A DNA stretch of 64,000 bases from CALAGB01 sp963789565 (GTDB lineage: Bacteria > Chloroflexota > Chloroflexia > Thermomicrobiales > Thermomicrobiaceae). The stretch lies in NCBI GenBank assembly GCA_963789565.1, contig CAWBKX010000002.1, positions 2,232,001-2,296,000 on the forward strand. Direction: 5' to 3'. Position 1 is the first letter of the stretch; each line of letters begins with the position of its first letter. A model generated the notes under the pieces. It saw only the letters and a program-made list of their open reading frames with translations, did not search any database and had not been told where the DNA came from. The translations under genes and the position numbers were made by a program. Of the stretch, positions 33,994 through 43,413 are shown one piece after another.

Positions 33994-35151
33994 ATGTCCG
34001 TAGAGATTCAGGGTAGGTGCGATCCGAAATTCGCTGAAGTTCGTGAGGAATTCGAGTGGAATTTCTCCGAACGCGGCGACGTCGGAGCATCGGTCAGTGT
34101 GGTGGTCGAGGGGGAGAAGGTCGTCGATCTGTGGGGCGGCGTTGCCGTTCCCGAGACCGGTGCCCACTGGCAAGAGGACACCATCATCGTCGTCATGTCG
34201 ATGACCAAGGGCGCGACGGCACTCTGCGCCCACATTCTGGCCGATCGTGGTGAGCTCGACATCGACAAGCCGGTGGCGCACTACTGGCCGGAGTTCGCCG
34301 CCAACGGCAAAGAGAACATCCCAGTCCGCATGCTCCTCAATCACCAGGCGGGGCTGCCGGGATTCCGCCACGAGATTCCCGCCGGGAAGCCCTACGACTG
34401 GGACTACATGACGAATGCTATCGCCGGGGGAAAACCCTTCTGGGAACCAGGGCGCAACTACGCCTATCACTCCCTCACCTTCGGTTGGCTGGTCGGCGAG
34501 GTCGTGCATCGAGTCAGCGGCAAATCGATCGGCACGTTCTTCCGAGATGAGGTGGCGCAGCCGCTTGGGCTCGACTTCTGGATTGGCTTGCCCGAAAGCG
34601 AAGAGGGCCGTGCCGTGGAACTCCTACCGTACTTGATGTCCGTCGACTCGGACGCGCCCGATAAAGAGCTCGATCAGGCGGTGGTGAGCAGCGGCGTGAA
34701 CGAAGGCACTGGCTGGTGGAATACGCGACAAGCGCATGCAGCGGAGCTCCCAGCCAGTGGCGGTCTCACCAACGCTCGTTCGGCGGCGCGCATGTATGCA
34801 GCCCTTTCGCTGGGTGGCACCATCGACGGCGTGACGCTGGTAAGCCCCGCGACGGTCGAACGCATGGGCCGCACGCAATCCCGCCTCGAGAGTGACGCAC
34901 TCGGCGGCATATTGGCGCCCTTTTCGCTCGGCTTCATGAAAGCGCGAGAGGACTACGGTCTTCCGGAGCGCATCTTCGGCCATAGCGGCGCGGGCGGTTC
35001 CATGGGCATGACCGACCCACAAGAGCGCCTGGCGTTCGCCTACGTGATGAATCAGATGAATGAAACCGAACGTTGGAAGCCGCTGGCCTGGGCGACCTAT
35101 CGCAGCCTCGGCTATCGCCAGGGTCGATACGGGATCTTTATGCGCCCGTAG
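33994..35151 (+). CDS. Serine beta-lactamase-fold esterase (class C / EstB family)
   Basis: 385 residues. The catalytic S-x-x-K is VVMSMTKGATAL, the tyrosine motif is RNYAYHSLTFGWLVGEVV, and a late HSGAGGSMG matches the third box, which marks the esterase branch more than true beta-lactamases. No signal peptide is seen, so it is probably cytoplasmic. GGAGGG precedes the ATG at 33994, 27 bp after the GMC gene; the long open frame upstream overlaps that gene in another frame and is rejected. Confidence 0.88.
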   Translation: MSVEIQGRCDPKFAEVREEFEWNFSERGDVGASVSVVVEGEKVVDLWGGVAVPETGAHWQEDTIIVVMSMTKGATALCAHILADRGELDIDKPVAHYWPEFAANGKENIPVRMLLNHQAGLPGFRHEIPAGKPYDWDYMTNAIAGGKPFWEPGRNYAYHSLTFGWLVGEVVHRVSGKSIGTFFRDEVAQPLGLDFWIGLPESEEGRAVELLPYLMSVDSDAPDKELDQAVVSSGVNEGTGWWNTRQAHAAELPASGGLTNARSAARMYAALSLGGTIDGVTLVSPATVERMGRTQSRLESDALGGILAPFSLGFMKAREDYGLPERIFGHSGAGGSMGMTDPQERLAFAYVMNQMNETERWKPLAWATYRSLGYRQGRYGIFMRP

Positions 35152-35194
35152 GGATCGGAGCGTCCGACGGCCATGGAAAGTCAGCGGGAAGAGC

Positions 35195-37036
35195 ATGTCA
35201 CTCTCTGAAGCGCTGGTTCGCGAACTGAGCGCGGCGGTTTCCTTGAATAGCCTGGTCCGTGAACTCGACGAGCGGACCGAGGCAGGTCGCGACTTCTGGA
35301 TGCAACGCGGCCTGCCCGGGGCCGTGGTGCGCGCCGACAACGGCGATGACGTGGCGGCCACATTGCGCTTCGCCCAAATGCACGGCATCCCGGTGGTGCC
35401 TCGCGGTGCGGGGACGAATGTCGGGGGCGGATTTCTACCCGCTGAAGACCGCATCGTGCTCGATCTGCGTGCCATGAATCGCGTACTGGAGATCGATCCG
35501 GAACGACGTTTCGCTTCGGTCGAGCCGGGCGTTCTGAACGGCGACCTGCAAGAGCGTCTGGCGCCGTTCGGGCTGTGCTATTCGCCCGATCCAGCCTCGG
35601 CACCCCTATCGTCCATCGGAGGCAACATCGCCGAGAACTCAGGCGGGCCGCATTGCCTCAAGCACGGCGTCACCGTTCATCACGTCGATGGCATCGATTG
35701 CGTGCTGTTGGGCGGCGACGCCCTCCATCTGAGCGTCGACGATGCCGGTCCCGATCTGCTTGGTGTCCTGATCGGTTCCGAGGGGACGCTGGCGGTGACG
35801 ACACGCGCACGGCTGCGTTTGCGTCCGCTGCCCGCCATGACCAGCACCTTGCTGGCCGTCTTCGACGATCTGGATGCCGCCATCGATGCAGTCGGGACGA
35901 TCTTGCGGGCGGGCGTCATCCCAGCGGCACTCGAGTTTATGGATCGCGCGTCCGTGCAGGTGGCCGAAGCCATGGCGCACACCGGCTACCCATTGGATGC
36001 GGACGCAATCTTGCTGATCGACATCGAGGGAAGCGCCGCGGAGGTCGACGCCCAGATGGCGGCCATCGAGGCCAATCTGCGTCGTCGTGCCCGTCTGGTT
36101 CGCCGCGCGGACGATGCGCACGAGCGCGCCACGCTCTGGCGTGGGCGGCTGCAGATTGGGCAAGCCACGCTGGCCAGCGGCCGCGCCTTCTACATCGGTG
36201 ACACCACCGTCCCACGTGAGCGCATCCCGCTTATGCAACGGTCCGTGCGTTCTTTAGCCGAGCGCTATCAGCTCGACGTCTTCACCACTGGGCACGCGGG
36301 AGACGGCAACATCCACCCCATTGTCCTCTTCAACGACGCCGACCCGGCCGAAGTCGAACGGGTTCGAGCCATGGTGACCGAGTGGACCGGCATGGCGCTG
36401 GAGCTCGGCGGAACGCTGACCGGAGAGCACGGCGTCGGCAGCGAGAAGCGCCCGCTGATGCGGCAACGCTTCAGCGCCGCGGAGATTGCCGCGATGCGCG
36501 CGGTCAAGCGTTCCTTCGATCCGGACGGTCTGCTGAACCCCGGTGTGCTGTTGCCGGAGCGATCGGACGATGAACCGGCACTGCCACGATTCAGTCAGGC
36601 GATCGAGCAGACGGTCTCCGATCGGCGGGCCGGACCGGCTCTGGAGTCGGTTGTCGCGGACGTTGTGAGAAGTCGTGACGGAGCAATCCCGATCGAGATT
36701 GATGCGGAGAACTTGACGGTCGCGGCAGCGGGAACCACGTCGTTGAGAACGCTTCAACGTCATCTGGCAGAGCGAGGATTCCGCACCTTAGTCTGTGAGG
36801 CGGAGTGCGATCCGGCGCTCACGTTACGCGCGGTCCTCTCAGATCCCACGGCCCGAGTCTACGTTCGCGCCAGCCTGCTCGCCATCGACGCGACGTTACC
36901 GGATGGGCAGCCAGTTCGATTTGGGAGCAAGGCGGTCAAGGACGTTGCCGGATATGACCTCAAACGGCTCTACATCGGCAGTGGGGATGCGTTCGGTCAG
37001 GTGCGGGAGGTCGCCCTCCAGATCCGGCCAGGCTAG
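35195..37036 (+). CDS. FAD-linked oxidase: GlcD-like protein fused to a GlcE fragment
   Basis: 613 residues. Residues about 40-215 form the FAD-binding PCMH domain (VVPRGAGTNVGGGFLPAEDR, SSIGGNIAENSGG, VLIGSEGTLAVTTRA). Residues about 220-455 form the FAD-oxidase C-terminal domain with the metal-site motifs FTTGHAGDGNIHP and GGTLTGEHGVGSEKR and the end DPDGLLNPG. After a linker, residues about 485-613 hold a second, shortened PCMH-like part ending FGSKAVKDVAGYDLKRLYIG, which is the GlcE signature. Glycolate or D-lactate oxidation is likely. The fusion may supply both subunits in one chain, but the GlcE part lacks its first strands and C-terminal domain. GGGAAGAG precedes the ATG. Confidence 0.88.
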   Translation: MSLSEALVRELSAAVSLNSLVRELDERTEAGRDFWMQRGLPGAVVRADNGDDVAATLRFAQMHGIPVVPRGAGTNVGGGFLPAEDRIVLDLRAMNRVLEIDPERRFASVEPGVLNGDLQERLAPFGLCYSPDPASAPLSSIGGNIAENSGGPHCLKHGVTVHHVDGIDCVLLGGDALHLSVDDAGPDLLGVLIGSEGTLAVTTRARLRLRPLPAMTSTLLAVFDDLDAAIDAVGTILRAGVIPAALEFMDRASVQVAEAMAHTGYPLDADAILLIDIEGSAAEVDAQMAAIEANLRRRARLVRRADDAHERATLWRGRLQIGQATLASGRAFYIGDTTVPRERIPLMQRSVRSLAERYQLDVFTTGHAGDGNIHPIVLFNDADPAEVERVRAMVTEWTGMALELGGTLTGEHGVGSEKRPLMRQRFSAAEIAAMRAVKRSFDPDGLLNPGVLLPERSDDEPALPRFSQAIEQTVSDRRAGPALESVVADVVRSRDGAIPIEIDAENLTVAAAGTTSLRTLQRHLAERGFRTLVCEAECDPALTLRAVLSDPTARVYVRASLLAIDATLPDGQPVRFGSKAVKDVAGYDLKRLYIGSGDAFGQVREVALQIRPG

Positions 37037-37074
37037 CGGGGTCCTGGTTGGGTCGGGTGGAGGGTGACTGTGAT

Positions 37075-37143
37075 GGGGCCCTCACCCCCATCCCCTCTCC
37101 CGTACGAACAGGAGAGGGGAGACGATCAGGGGATGAAGGCCCC
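37075..37143. repeat. Small inverted-repeat element (GGGCCCTCACCCC ends)
   Basis: Ends GGGGCCCTCACCCC and GGGGATGAAGGCCCC are imperfect inverted repeats; inside, CCCCTCTCC and GGAGAGGGG form a strong hairpin. It lies between the convergent GlcD-GlcE and DUF4342 genes and could also act as a two-way terminator. It belongs to the same family as 63446-63639. Confidence 0.65.
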
Positions 37144-37156
37144 TGGCGGCCATTGC

Positions 37157-37450
37157 TCAGTTGGCGTCGGTCTCGGTCCGTACCACCTCAATCTTGAGGT
37201 GAGCTAACATCGCGCCGAGCGCCCCAAGCGCAGTGAGGACCGGGTTGAAAATCGTCACCACACCTCCGATGGCGACGCCGGCCGTAAGTGGAATCTCCAT
37301 CAAGATGTCGCCGTGTTCGTTGCGCACGATCAGCCTGCGGACATTCCCCTCTTCGACGAGCTCTTCGACACGTTTCTTGAGCTCATCGCCGGTGACCTCA
37401 ATGTGCTCGGTCCAGGTATTCTTCTGTTTTGGCTCTTGCGTCGCGGTCAT
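37157..37450 (-). CDS. DUF4342 domain protein
   Basis: 97 residues. TWTEHIEVTGDELKKRVEEL followed by GNVRRLIVRNEHGDILMEIP and a hydrophobic stretch GVAIGGVVTIFNPVLTALGAL is the DUF4342 pattern: a UBA-like helical start, a beta hairpin and a membrane-associating segment. Function unknown. GGAGGC precedes the ATG. It lies 50 bp downstream of the bactofilin-like membrane protein gene, so the two may be co-transcribed. Confidence 0.85.
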   Translation of the reverse strand: MTATQEPKQKNTWTEHIEVTGDELKKRVEELVEEGNVRRLIVRNEHGDILMEIPLTAGVAIGGVVTIFNPVLTALGALGAMLAHLKIEVVRTETDAN

Positions 37451-37502
37451 TTCGAGCCTCCAGATGTGCAGATCCGCACATTCCCATTGTCGTAGCTACA
37501 AC

Positions 37503-38420
37503 TTACAGAGCCGGTTCGCCCCGACGAACTTCGACGGCCGCGCCCTTCTCTGGTCCGCGCCAGGCGTTCCAGCCCAGCAGTACCAGCGCGCCGACTCCCA
37601 GGATTCCAGCGAACAAGCCGACCACGCCGCCCAGGAAGGGGATCAGGCCGATGACTTGCAGTAGGACCAGGCCAATCACCGACGCCAGATACGGATGGTC
37701 ACTGGCTTCCCGCCGCAGGATTGCCGCGCCAAGCTTGGTTCCAGCCACCAGGTAGCCGAAGAACCAGAGCGCCGGAATCAGGAAGAGGAGCAGGCCGATG
37801 CCCAGCGGAATACCGAGTACCGAGGCGAAGGCCACCACCGCCAGCAGCGGAACGCCGATGCCGGCGATCAGTGCGCTGAGGATCGTTGTGCCCGGCTTCC
37901 GGCTGATCAGGTTGCCCGCGCCCATCAACTGCCGCCCGCCGACCGCTGCGAAGATCAGACCAGCCACCACCAGCGCGATGGTTCCGCTGATCCACAGGTA
38001 GACCGAGAAGGCGAAGAACTCCCAGCCGGACCAGTTGAAGGAGCTGTGGGTCACGCTTCCTTCGACGGTTGCCCCACTGGCGCGCGTGAGCGTGCTGTTG
38101 ACCAGATTGAGGTCCCCAGCCACGCGCGAAGCCCCACGCAGATCCAGGGTGCCGCGATAGATCGTGACATTTCCTTCGATCGTGCCGGTGACGGTTGCGT
38201 TACCATCGATCACGACCAGGTCGTGTCTGACGATGCCGCTGATTACCGCGTTGTCACTGATGACCACGACCGTGCCAACTTCTTCGTTGGCGTTGACCGT
38301 GATCGGTCCATTGACGCGCAGCATGAGATCGTCGGATGAGCCCGATCCCTGAGCAAGGGCCACGCTCGGGAACATCAGGAGGCCGATGATCAGGAGCAAG
38401 AGGGGGATTCGCCAGCGCAT
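37503..38420 (-). CDS. Bactofilin-like (polymer-forming) membrane protein
   Basis: 305 residues. A signal peptide (about 1-23, ending VALAQG) leads to a right-handed beta-helix-like region (about 35-125, with VNANEEVGTVVVISDNAVIS and VVIDGNATVTGTIEGNVTIY) as in extracytoplasmic polymer-forming domains. Then come six hydrophobic segments (about 140-290). It may form an envelope scaffold or sort membrane components. AAAGGAG precedes the ATG. It is followed by DUF4342. Confidence 0.8.
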   Translation of the reverse strand: MRWRIPLLLLIIGLLMFPSVALAQGSGSSDDLMLRVNGPITVNANEEVGTVVVISDNAVISGIVRHDLVVIDGNATVTGTIEGNVTIYRGTLDLRGASRVAGDLNLVNSTLTRASGATVEGSVTHSSFNWSGWEFFAFSVYLWISGTIALVVAGLIFAAVGGRQLMGAGNLISRKPGTTILSALIAGIGVPLLAVVAFASVLGIPLGIGLLLFLIPALWFFGYLVAGTKLGAAILRREASDHPYLASVIGLVLLQVIGLIPFLGGVVGLFAGILGVGALVLLGWNAWRGPEKGAAVEVRRGEPAL

Positions 38421-38793
38421 GATGTGGCTCCTTTCCTATGGCTCGATCGCGCACGCTCCACTGGCTCAAGATGGAGCAGACAAGCTGGGAGCAAGTCGCG
38501 ACCGCCGACCAGCAGCGCCGCGATCGGGCGCCATTACCTGATATCAGCCTGACATGTTGGCGGTCACAAATTCGATGCGCTTTGCGTCGGGACATAACAA
38601 TTGCATGCCAATCGATGCAGCCCATTGGTCCTGATTCGCTCGCGAGCTGAAGCTGGTTGACAGCCGGATGCGGGCTGCCGGAGACTGAGCCTCATCATCG
38701 ATTTGTCCAGACACGGCATTCGATAAGTGAGCGGGTCGTCCGCCGGATACATCAACGCTTCCGCGGCTAGCTCGCATGTGAAGGAGTCGGTTC
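38421..38793. other. Divergent intergenic region
   Basis: About 370 bp between the bactofilin-like gene and the beta-propeller gene. It must hold both promoters, but no convincing -35/-10 pair, hairpin or coding frame was found. Confidence 0.5.
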
Positions 38794-39741
38794 ATGAGCG
38801 TCACGATCGGAAGTGGTCGCTTCACGTATGAAGCATTGAATGAGTGGGAGAATCTTCCAGAAGGGATGCGGCTGATCGAGTGCCCGGGTGTGGCGGTGGA
38901 CGGCGACGATCAGGTCTACATTATTACTCGCAACCCGGATAACCCGGTGCTGGTCTTCAATCGCGAGGGAGATCTGCTCCGCATCTGGGGCGAGGGAGTC
39001 TTCAGTTCACGGACGCACGGCATCCACGTCGCGCCGGACGGGTCCATCTTCTGCGTCGATGACGGAACCCACACGATAACCAAATTCACTCCTCAGGGCG
39101 AACTCCTGATGACCCTGGGCACGCGCAATCAGGCGTCGACTAAGTGGGGCGGCGAGCCCTTCAACCGGCCGACCCATGTGGCGGTCTCCCCCACCACGGG
39201 TGATATCTACGTCACCGACGGCTACGGCAACGCCCGTGTCCACAAGTTCACCGCCGATGGGGAGTGGATCAAATCGTGGGGCGAGCCGGGGATCGATGCG
39301 GGGCAGTTCAATCTGCCACACAACGTGGTCATCGACTCCAACGACCTGATCTACGTCGCCGAGCGAGAGAACCATCGCGTGCAGATCTTCGATGCCGACG
39401 GAAACTCGGTTGGCATGTGGAACAACATCTTCCGGCCCGACGGCATGGCCATCGGCCCGGACGGCAACTTCTACATCTGCGAGCTGAATCTCGGCGGCGC
39501 CGAAGACCCACCGGGTATGGGGCATCGTGTGACAGTGCTCAGCCCGGAAGGGAAGATGCTGGCGCACATCGGCGATCCACTCGAAGGAGAAGAGCCCGGT
39601 AAGTTCATCGCGCCGCACGGCATGGCCGTCGATTCGCATGGCGACCTCTACGTCGGTGAGGTGTCGTTCACCATTCGCGGCCGGCACATGGATCCGCCTC
39701 GTGAGTTGAAGAGCCTGAGAAAACTGCGCCGCGCCGGATAA
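38794..39741 (+). CDS. Six-bladed beta-propeller (NHL-repeat) protein
   Basis: 315 residues built of NHL-type blades: GVAVDGDDQVYIITRNPDNP, GIHVAPDGSIFCVDDGTHTI, HVAVSPTTGDIYVTDGYGNA, NVVIDSNDLIYVAERENHRV and MAIGPDGNFYICELN. The arrangement is that of peptidyl-alpha-hydroxyglycine alpha-amidating lyase-like and lactonase-like propellers. No signal peptide is seen. Substrate unknown. GAAGGAG precedes the ATG. Confidence 0.85.
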   Translation: MSVTIGSGRFTYEALNEWENLPEGMRLIECPGVAVDGDDQVYIITRNPDNPVLVFNREGDLLRIWGEGVFSSRTHGIHVAPDGSIFCVDDGTHTITKFTPQGELLMTLGTRNQASTKWGGEPFNRPTHVAVSPTTGDIYVTDGYGNARVHKFTADGEWIKSWGEPGIDAGQFNLPHNVVIDSNDLIYVAERENHRVQIFDADGNSVGMWNNIFRPDGMAIGPDGNFYICELNLGGAEDPPGMGHRVTVLSPEGKMLAHIGDPLEGEEPGKFIAPHGMAVDSHGDLYVGEVSFTIRGRHMDPPRELKSLRKLRRAG

Positions 39742-39953
39742 CCTTCGGCATCCACGTTGCATCGGCTGAGTGGCGATCCTCGTCACTCAGCCGAACGCTC
39801 CTCCAATCACCAATCCTCCCGATTCAGGCCCAATCCGTTGTCACGAAACCTCGATCCCGCGGCGAACCGCGTATGCGGGACCGAAGTGCCACATGGGTGG
39901 CACCGATTTTGACAAGGGGGCAAGGACAAATGGTCTGTGCGGGTGGAGGATCG

Positions 39954-42197
39954 ATGAAGGAAAGCTCAAGCATATCGCGTCACGTTGCCCGGCTGCTGAC
40001 CGGCCCTGTGCGCTATGTGATCATCATTTTTTGGATCGCCGCGGCGGTCGCGGCCTACATCTACCTACCAGGGATCAGTTCCACCGAAAGTGGGCCTATC
40101 GGCGTCCTGGCTCCAGACAATTCCAAAGCGGTGCAGGTGGAGCGGGACTCCGCCAATCTTTTTGCCGTGCCCGCCACCAGTCGTACCATCATCGTTCAAC
40201 GCGACCCGAACGGCCTCTCGTCAGATGCTCAGCAACGCGTCCTGCAACGAGCGACCGACCTCACCGAGCACAAATATCCCGACTATCAAGACATCGCGGG
40301 CGCATTGCCGATCATCAACGAAAAACAGGTCGTGCCCTTCGCCAAAGAATCCGGAACCACGGCGCTCACCTATCTCTTTTTCGATCCGGGGATGGGTATC
40401 TTCGATCGCTACATCACGGCCGACAACTTCGAGCGCACACAGATCAACCAACCGGGCGACTCCCTAATCGGCATGACTGGCGTCGTGCCGGTGCGCGCGC
40501 AACAGGGCGACATCATCACTGAGAATCTCCGGTGGGTGGAGATCGCCACCATCGCGCTGACGGCCATCATCGTTGGTGTGGCCTTCCGCTCAATTGGTGC
40601 GCCGTTACTGACTCTGTTTGGCGCGGGAACCGCCTACATCCTGTCGGAGCGCGCCGTCGCGTTCATCGGCGTGCACTACGACGTCGTCGTCCCCGTCGAA
40701 CTGCGTCCATTGCTGGTCGTTCTGGTACTCGCCATTTGCACCGACTACACGGTCTTCTTCCTTTCCGGTACGCGTAATCAGTATCGGCGTGGGTCTGATC
40801 GGGTCGAAGCCTCTCGTACGGCGACGATGGAGGTAGTTCCGCTTGTTGCGATCGCCGGGCTGACCGTCGCGGCCGGGGCAAGCTGTCTCATCCTGGCCAA
40901 GCTCGACTTCCTGCGCGTCCTGGGTCCAACGCTCGGCGGTGCCGTCATCGTCTCGCTCGTCGTGGTGATGACGCTGGTTCCCGCCACGCTCGCCAGCACG
41001 GGCAAATACGTTTTCTGGCCACATGTGCCACAGGTTGAAGCGGAGACCGAGGAGACACTCAACTGGCGGCAACGGATGCGCCGCGATCATCCAGGCGTAT
41101 CGAAACTTCTCTCGTTCGGCATCATCCTGGCGTGCATCGCCCTCCTGTTGGCGGCGGCCAGCGGGCTTCGTGACGTGGCGGTAGGTATGCCCGTGGTCGA
41201 AGATATGCCGTCCACCTCAACGTCACATGAGGCTGCCACGGCCGCGGAGGCTGGGTTTGCGCCCGGTATCATCAGCCCCACCGAACTGTTGATTCAGGCA
41301 CCAGGCATCACCGCCAAACGCGACCAGCTCGTCAAGCTCGAGCAATTGATCGAGCAACAGCCCGGTGTGGCCGGCATTGCCGGCCCGCGGGAGCAGCCGA
41401 CGCAGCTCAACTTCGGTGTGGTCTTATCCAAATCGGGTTCAGCCGCCCGCTACGTGATCATCTTGAAGAATGATCCATATGGCTCCAAGGCCATCAATCA
41501 GCTTGAAGCGCTGGAGCACAACATGCCGGATCTGTTACGGCAAGCTGGCCTGCCACAGGCTCAGGCCGGATTCGCTGGAGATACCGCCGTTGCGGTCGAG
41601 ATTCGGGACGCCGTGATGGCGAGTATCCTTCCCGTCGCATTGGCGACGGCCGTGCTCGACATGCTCCTTCTGGTTATTCTGCTCCGCTCGCTGATCGCTC
41701 CGATTTACCTGATGCTGACCAGCGCTCTGGCGGTCTCGGCTCCGCTCGGTCTGACGATCTATGCCTTCGAACACTATGCCGGCCACCCCTACATGGACTT
41801 TTACGTCCTCGTGGCGGTTGCGGTGCTCCTCTTCTCGCTCGGCTCCGACTACAACCTGTTTGTGGTTGGACGTATTTGGGAACGTGCCCGGCAGGAACCA
41901 CTGCAACAATCGGTTGATACCGCTGGAGCGAGCGCCAGCCACGCGATTCGCATTGCGGCCATCACGCTGAGCCTCAGCTTTGCCACGTTGGCCCTGGTGC
42001 CGATGGTCTCGTTCCGCGAGTTCGCGTTCGCCATGGCGGTGGGGGTACTGATCGACTCGTTCCTCGTGCGTTCCTACCTTGTTCCGGCGCTCATCTCGTT
42101 CGTTGGACGGTTTAGCCTGTGGCCACGAAAAGTCACAGGTAGTCAGCTCGAGCAGAAGCCCGAGCCGATAGGCCAGCCTCAACGCGCGCACGGCTGA
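39954..42197 (+). CDS. MMPL-family RND transporter
   Basis: 747 residues from the ATG preceded by GGTGGAGG. An ATG 24 nt earlier with AAGGAC upstream is possible. Two repeats, each with one helix, a large external loop and five helices (about 15-330 and 380-715). The second half has YVLVAVAVLLFSLGSDYNLF and the first has LVVLVLAICTDYTVFFLSGT, both with the proton-relay aspartate and tyrosine of actinobacterial MmpL proteins. Exports lipids or drugs by proton motive force. It stands alone, with a terminator downstream. Confidence 0.9.
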   Translation: MKESSSISRHVARLLTGPVRYVIIIFWIAAAVAAYIYLPGISSTESGPIGVLAPDNSKAVQVERDSANLFAVPATSRTIIVQRDPNGLSSDAQQRVLQRATDLTEHKYPDYQDIAGALPIINEKQVVPFAKESGTTALTYLFFDPGMGIFDRYITADNFERTQINQPGDSLIGMTGVVPVRAQQGDIITENLRWVEIATIALTAIIVGVAFRSIGAPLLTLFGAGTAYILSERAVAFIGVHYDVVVPVELRPLLVVLVLAICTDYTVFFLSGTRNQYRRGSDRVEASRTATMEVVPLVAIAGLTVAAGASCLILAKLDFLRVLGPTLGGAVIVSLVVVMTLVPATLASTGKYVFWPHVPQVEAETEETLNWRQRMRRDHPGVSKLLSFGIILACIALLLAAASGLRDVAVGMPVVEDMPSTSTSHEAATAAEAGFAPGIISPTELLIQAPGITAKRDQLVKLEQLIEQQPGVAGIAGPREQPTQLNFGVVLSKSGSAARYVIILKNDPYGSKAINQLEALEHNMPDLLRQAGLPQAQAGFAGDTAVAVEIRDAVMASILPVALATAVLDMLLLVILLRSLIAPIYLMLTSALAVSAPLGLTIYAFEHYAGHPYMDFYVLVAVAVLLFSLGSDYNLFVVGRIWERARQEPLQQSVDTAGASASHAIRIAAITLSLSFATLALVPMVSFREFAFAMAVGVLIDSFLVRSYLVPALISFVGRFSLWPRKVTGSQLEQKPEPIGQPQRAHG

Positions 42198-42243
42198 GCC
42201 AGGAACACTCCCCAGTGCGAACGTACTTGTATATTTTGACGTA

Positions 42244-42280
42244 GAGCGCGCCACCAATTTTCGCGGTGCGCTCATATTTT
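42244..42280 (+). terminator. Intrinsic terminator after the MMPL gene
   Basis: GAGCGC and GCGCTC pair around a loop containing ACC/GGT pairs, directly followed by ATATTTT. Located 46 bp after the stop. The rest of the 310-bp gap to the Tad genes holds an operator-like palindrome and no gene. Confidence 0.65.
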
Positions 42281-42450
42281 CGCGTCCACTCCGACGTTCA
42301 CCATGATCCAACAAAAAGGCTAGGACGCCGGTATTAAGGTACTGGCCAGGTGGCCGATCTTCCTCATTTTGTGGGGAGGATTGTCCTCAGTGCCCGGTAC
42401 AGATTGCTTGGATTTAAGCCCATTCAGAGGGTACTGACGGGTCCTGTACT

Positions 42451-42471
42451 GTGTGGGACCACGTCCTACAC
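42451..42471. promoter_or_regulatory. Inverted repeat GTGTGGGAC-CAC-GTCCTACAC before the Tad genes
   Basis: Eight of nine positions pair across a 3-bp centre, 40 bp before the first TadE-like gene. TACACT at its end could be a -10 box. Probably the operator or promoter of the pilus gene set. Confidence 0.5.
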
Positions 42472-42510
42472 TGATAGTGGTAGCAAATGTTGTTTGTGCC
42501 CGGAGGAACG

Positions 42511-42939
42511 ATGAATCAGGTGAAGAAACAATCGAGACGTCGATACCGTGGCCAGAGCCTCGTGGAACTGGCTTTGGTGACGCCCATCCTGCTCCTGCTT
42601 CTAATGATCTCGATTGATGTAGGTGCCGCGATGTCGGCCTACACCACCGTGGGGAGCATGGCGCGCCAGGGTGCCTATTACGGGTCGCACAACCCGGACG
42701 ACACGGCTGGGATCTCCAGCACCGCTCTCGGCGAGAGTGGTGCGATCTATGGCGTTATGCCGACCGTATCCTCCGACGTCGTTGATGACTCGTTCGACGT
42801 ACCCAACACGACCACCCCGTACCAAACCGTGATCGTCACAGTGACCTATCAATACAATCCGCTCTTTTCGATTCCGCCGATGCCCTCCTCCATGACTATC
42901 AAACGTCAGGTCGAGATGCGTGTTTTAGGGTCGTCATAG
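42511..42939 (+). CDS. TadE-like minor pilin
   Basis: 142 residues. The class III pilin-like start RGQSLVELALVTPILLLLLM, with the glutamate that follows the processing site, and a single helix are those of TadE proteins. The rest is an external beta-rich domain. GGAGG precedes the ATG. It is first of three tightly spaced Tad-type genes. No CpaF ATPase, TadB/C or prepilin peptidase gene is in the window, so the assembly machine must lie elsewhere. Confidence 0.88.
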   Translation: MNQVKKQSRRRYRGQSLVELALVTPILLLLLMISIDVGAAMSAYTTVGSMARQGAYYGSHNPDDTAGISSTALGESGAIYGVMPTVSSDVVDDSFDVPNTTTPYQTVIVTVTYQYNPLFSIPPMPSSMTIKRQVEMRVLGSS

Positions 42940-42941
42940 CC

Positions 42942-43388
42942 ATGAAGAAGCGTGAGACACGCCAGCACCGCTTTCGCGCGCAGAACATGGTCGAGTTCGC
43001 CATCGCCGCGCCGATTCTGTTTCTGATGATTTTCGGAATCATGGAGGGTGGCTGGCTCTACTACAACGAGAACCAGATCACTGACGCCGCGCGTGAAGGG
43101 GCGCGCTATGCCTCGGTTCACGGCACGATGGCGGAAGATGTCGCCGATTCGGACGTCCCAACCTACGTCGTTCCTACCGCTGACGTGAAAACCGCGATCA
43201 TCGACCACCTCTCCATTCCAGGTGCCAGCAACATCAACGTGACAGTCACGACTCCTGATGGTGACATGGTCCCCGGGCACCGAGTGAAGGTGAAGGTTAC
43301 GTTTCTCTATCATCCGTTGATTGGGTACGCGTTCGGAAGTGCGGCAGTAACGCTCACATCAACCAGTACATCAATCATCTTTTACTAA
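42942..43388 (+). CDS. TadE-like minor pilin
   Basis: 148 residues. RAQNMVEFAIAAPILFLMIF is the same processing and helix motif as in the preceding gene, then GWLYYNENQITDAAREGARY, the conserved TadE follow-up. External beta domain about 60-148. It begins 2 bp after the previous stop, so translation is coupled. Confidence 0.88.
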   Translation: MKKRETRQHRFRAQNMVEFAIAAPILFLMIFGIMEGGWLYYNENQITDAAREGARYASVHGTMAEDVADSDVPTYVVPTADVKTAIIDHLSIPGASNINVTVTTPDGDMVPGHRVKVKVTFLYHPLIGYAFGSAAVTLTSTSTSIIFY

Positions 43389-43413
43389 CACTCTCGTCTC
43401 GAAGGAGCGGAAT

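Noticed and set aside
37037..37074. Read-through extension of the GlcD-GlcE fusion past its stop
   Set aside because: The stop is TAG and the continuation has no GlcE similarity.
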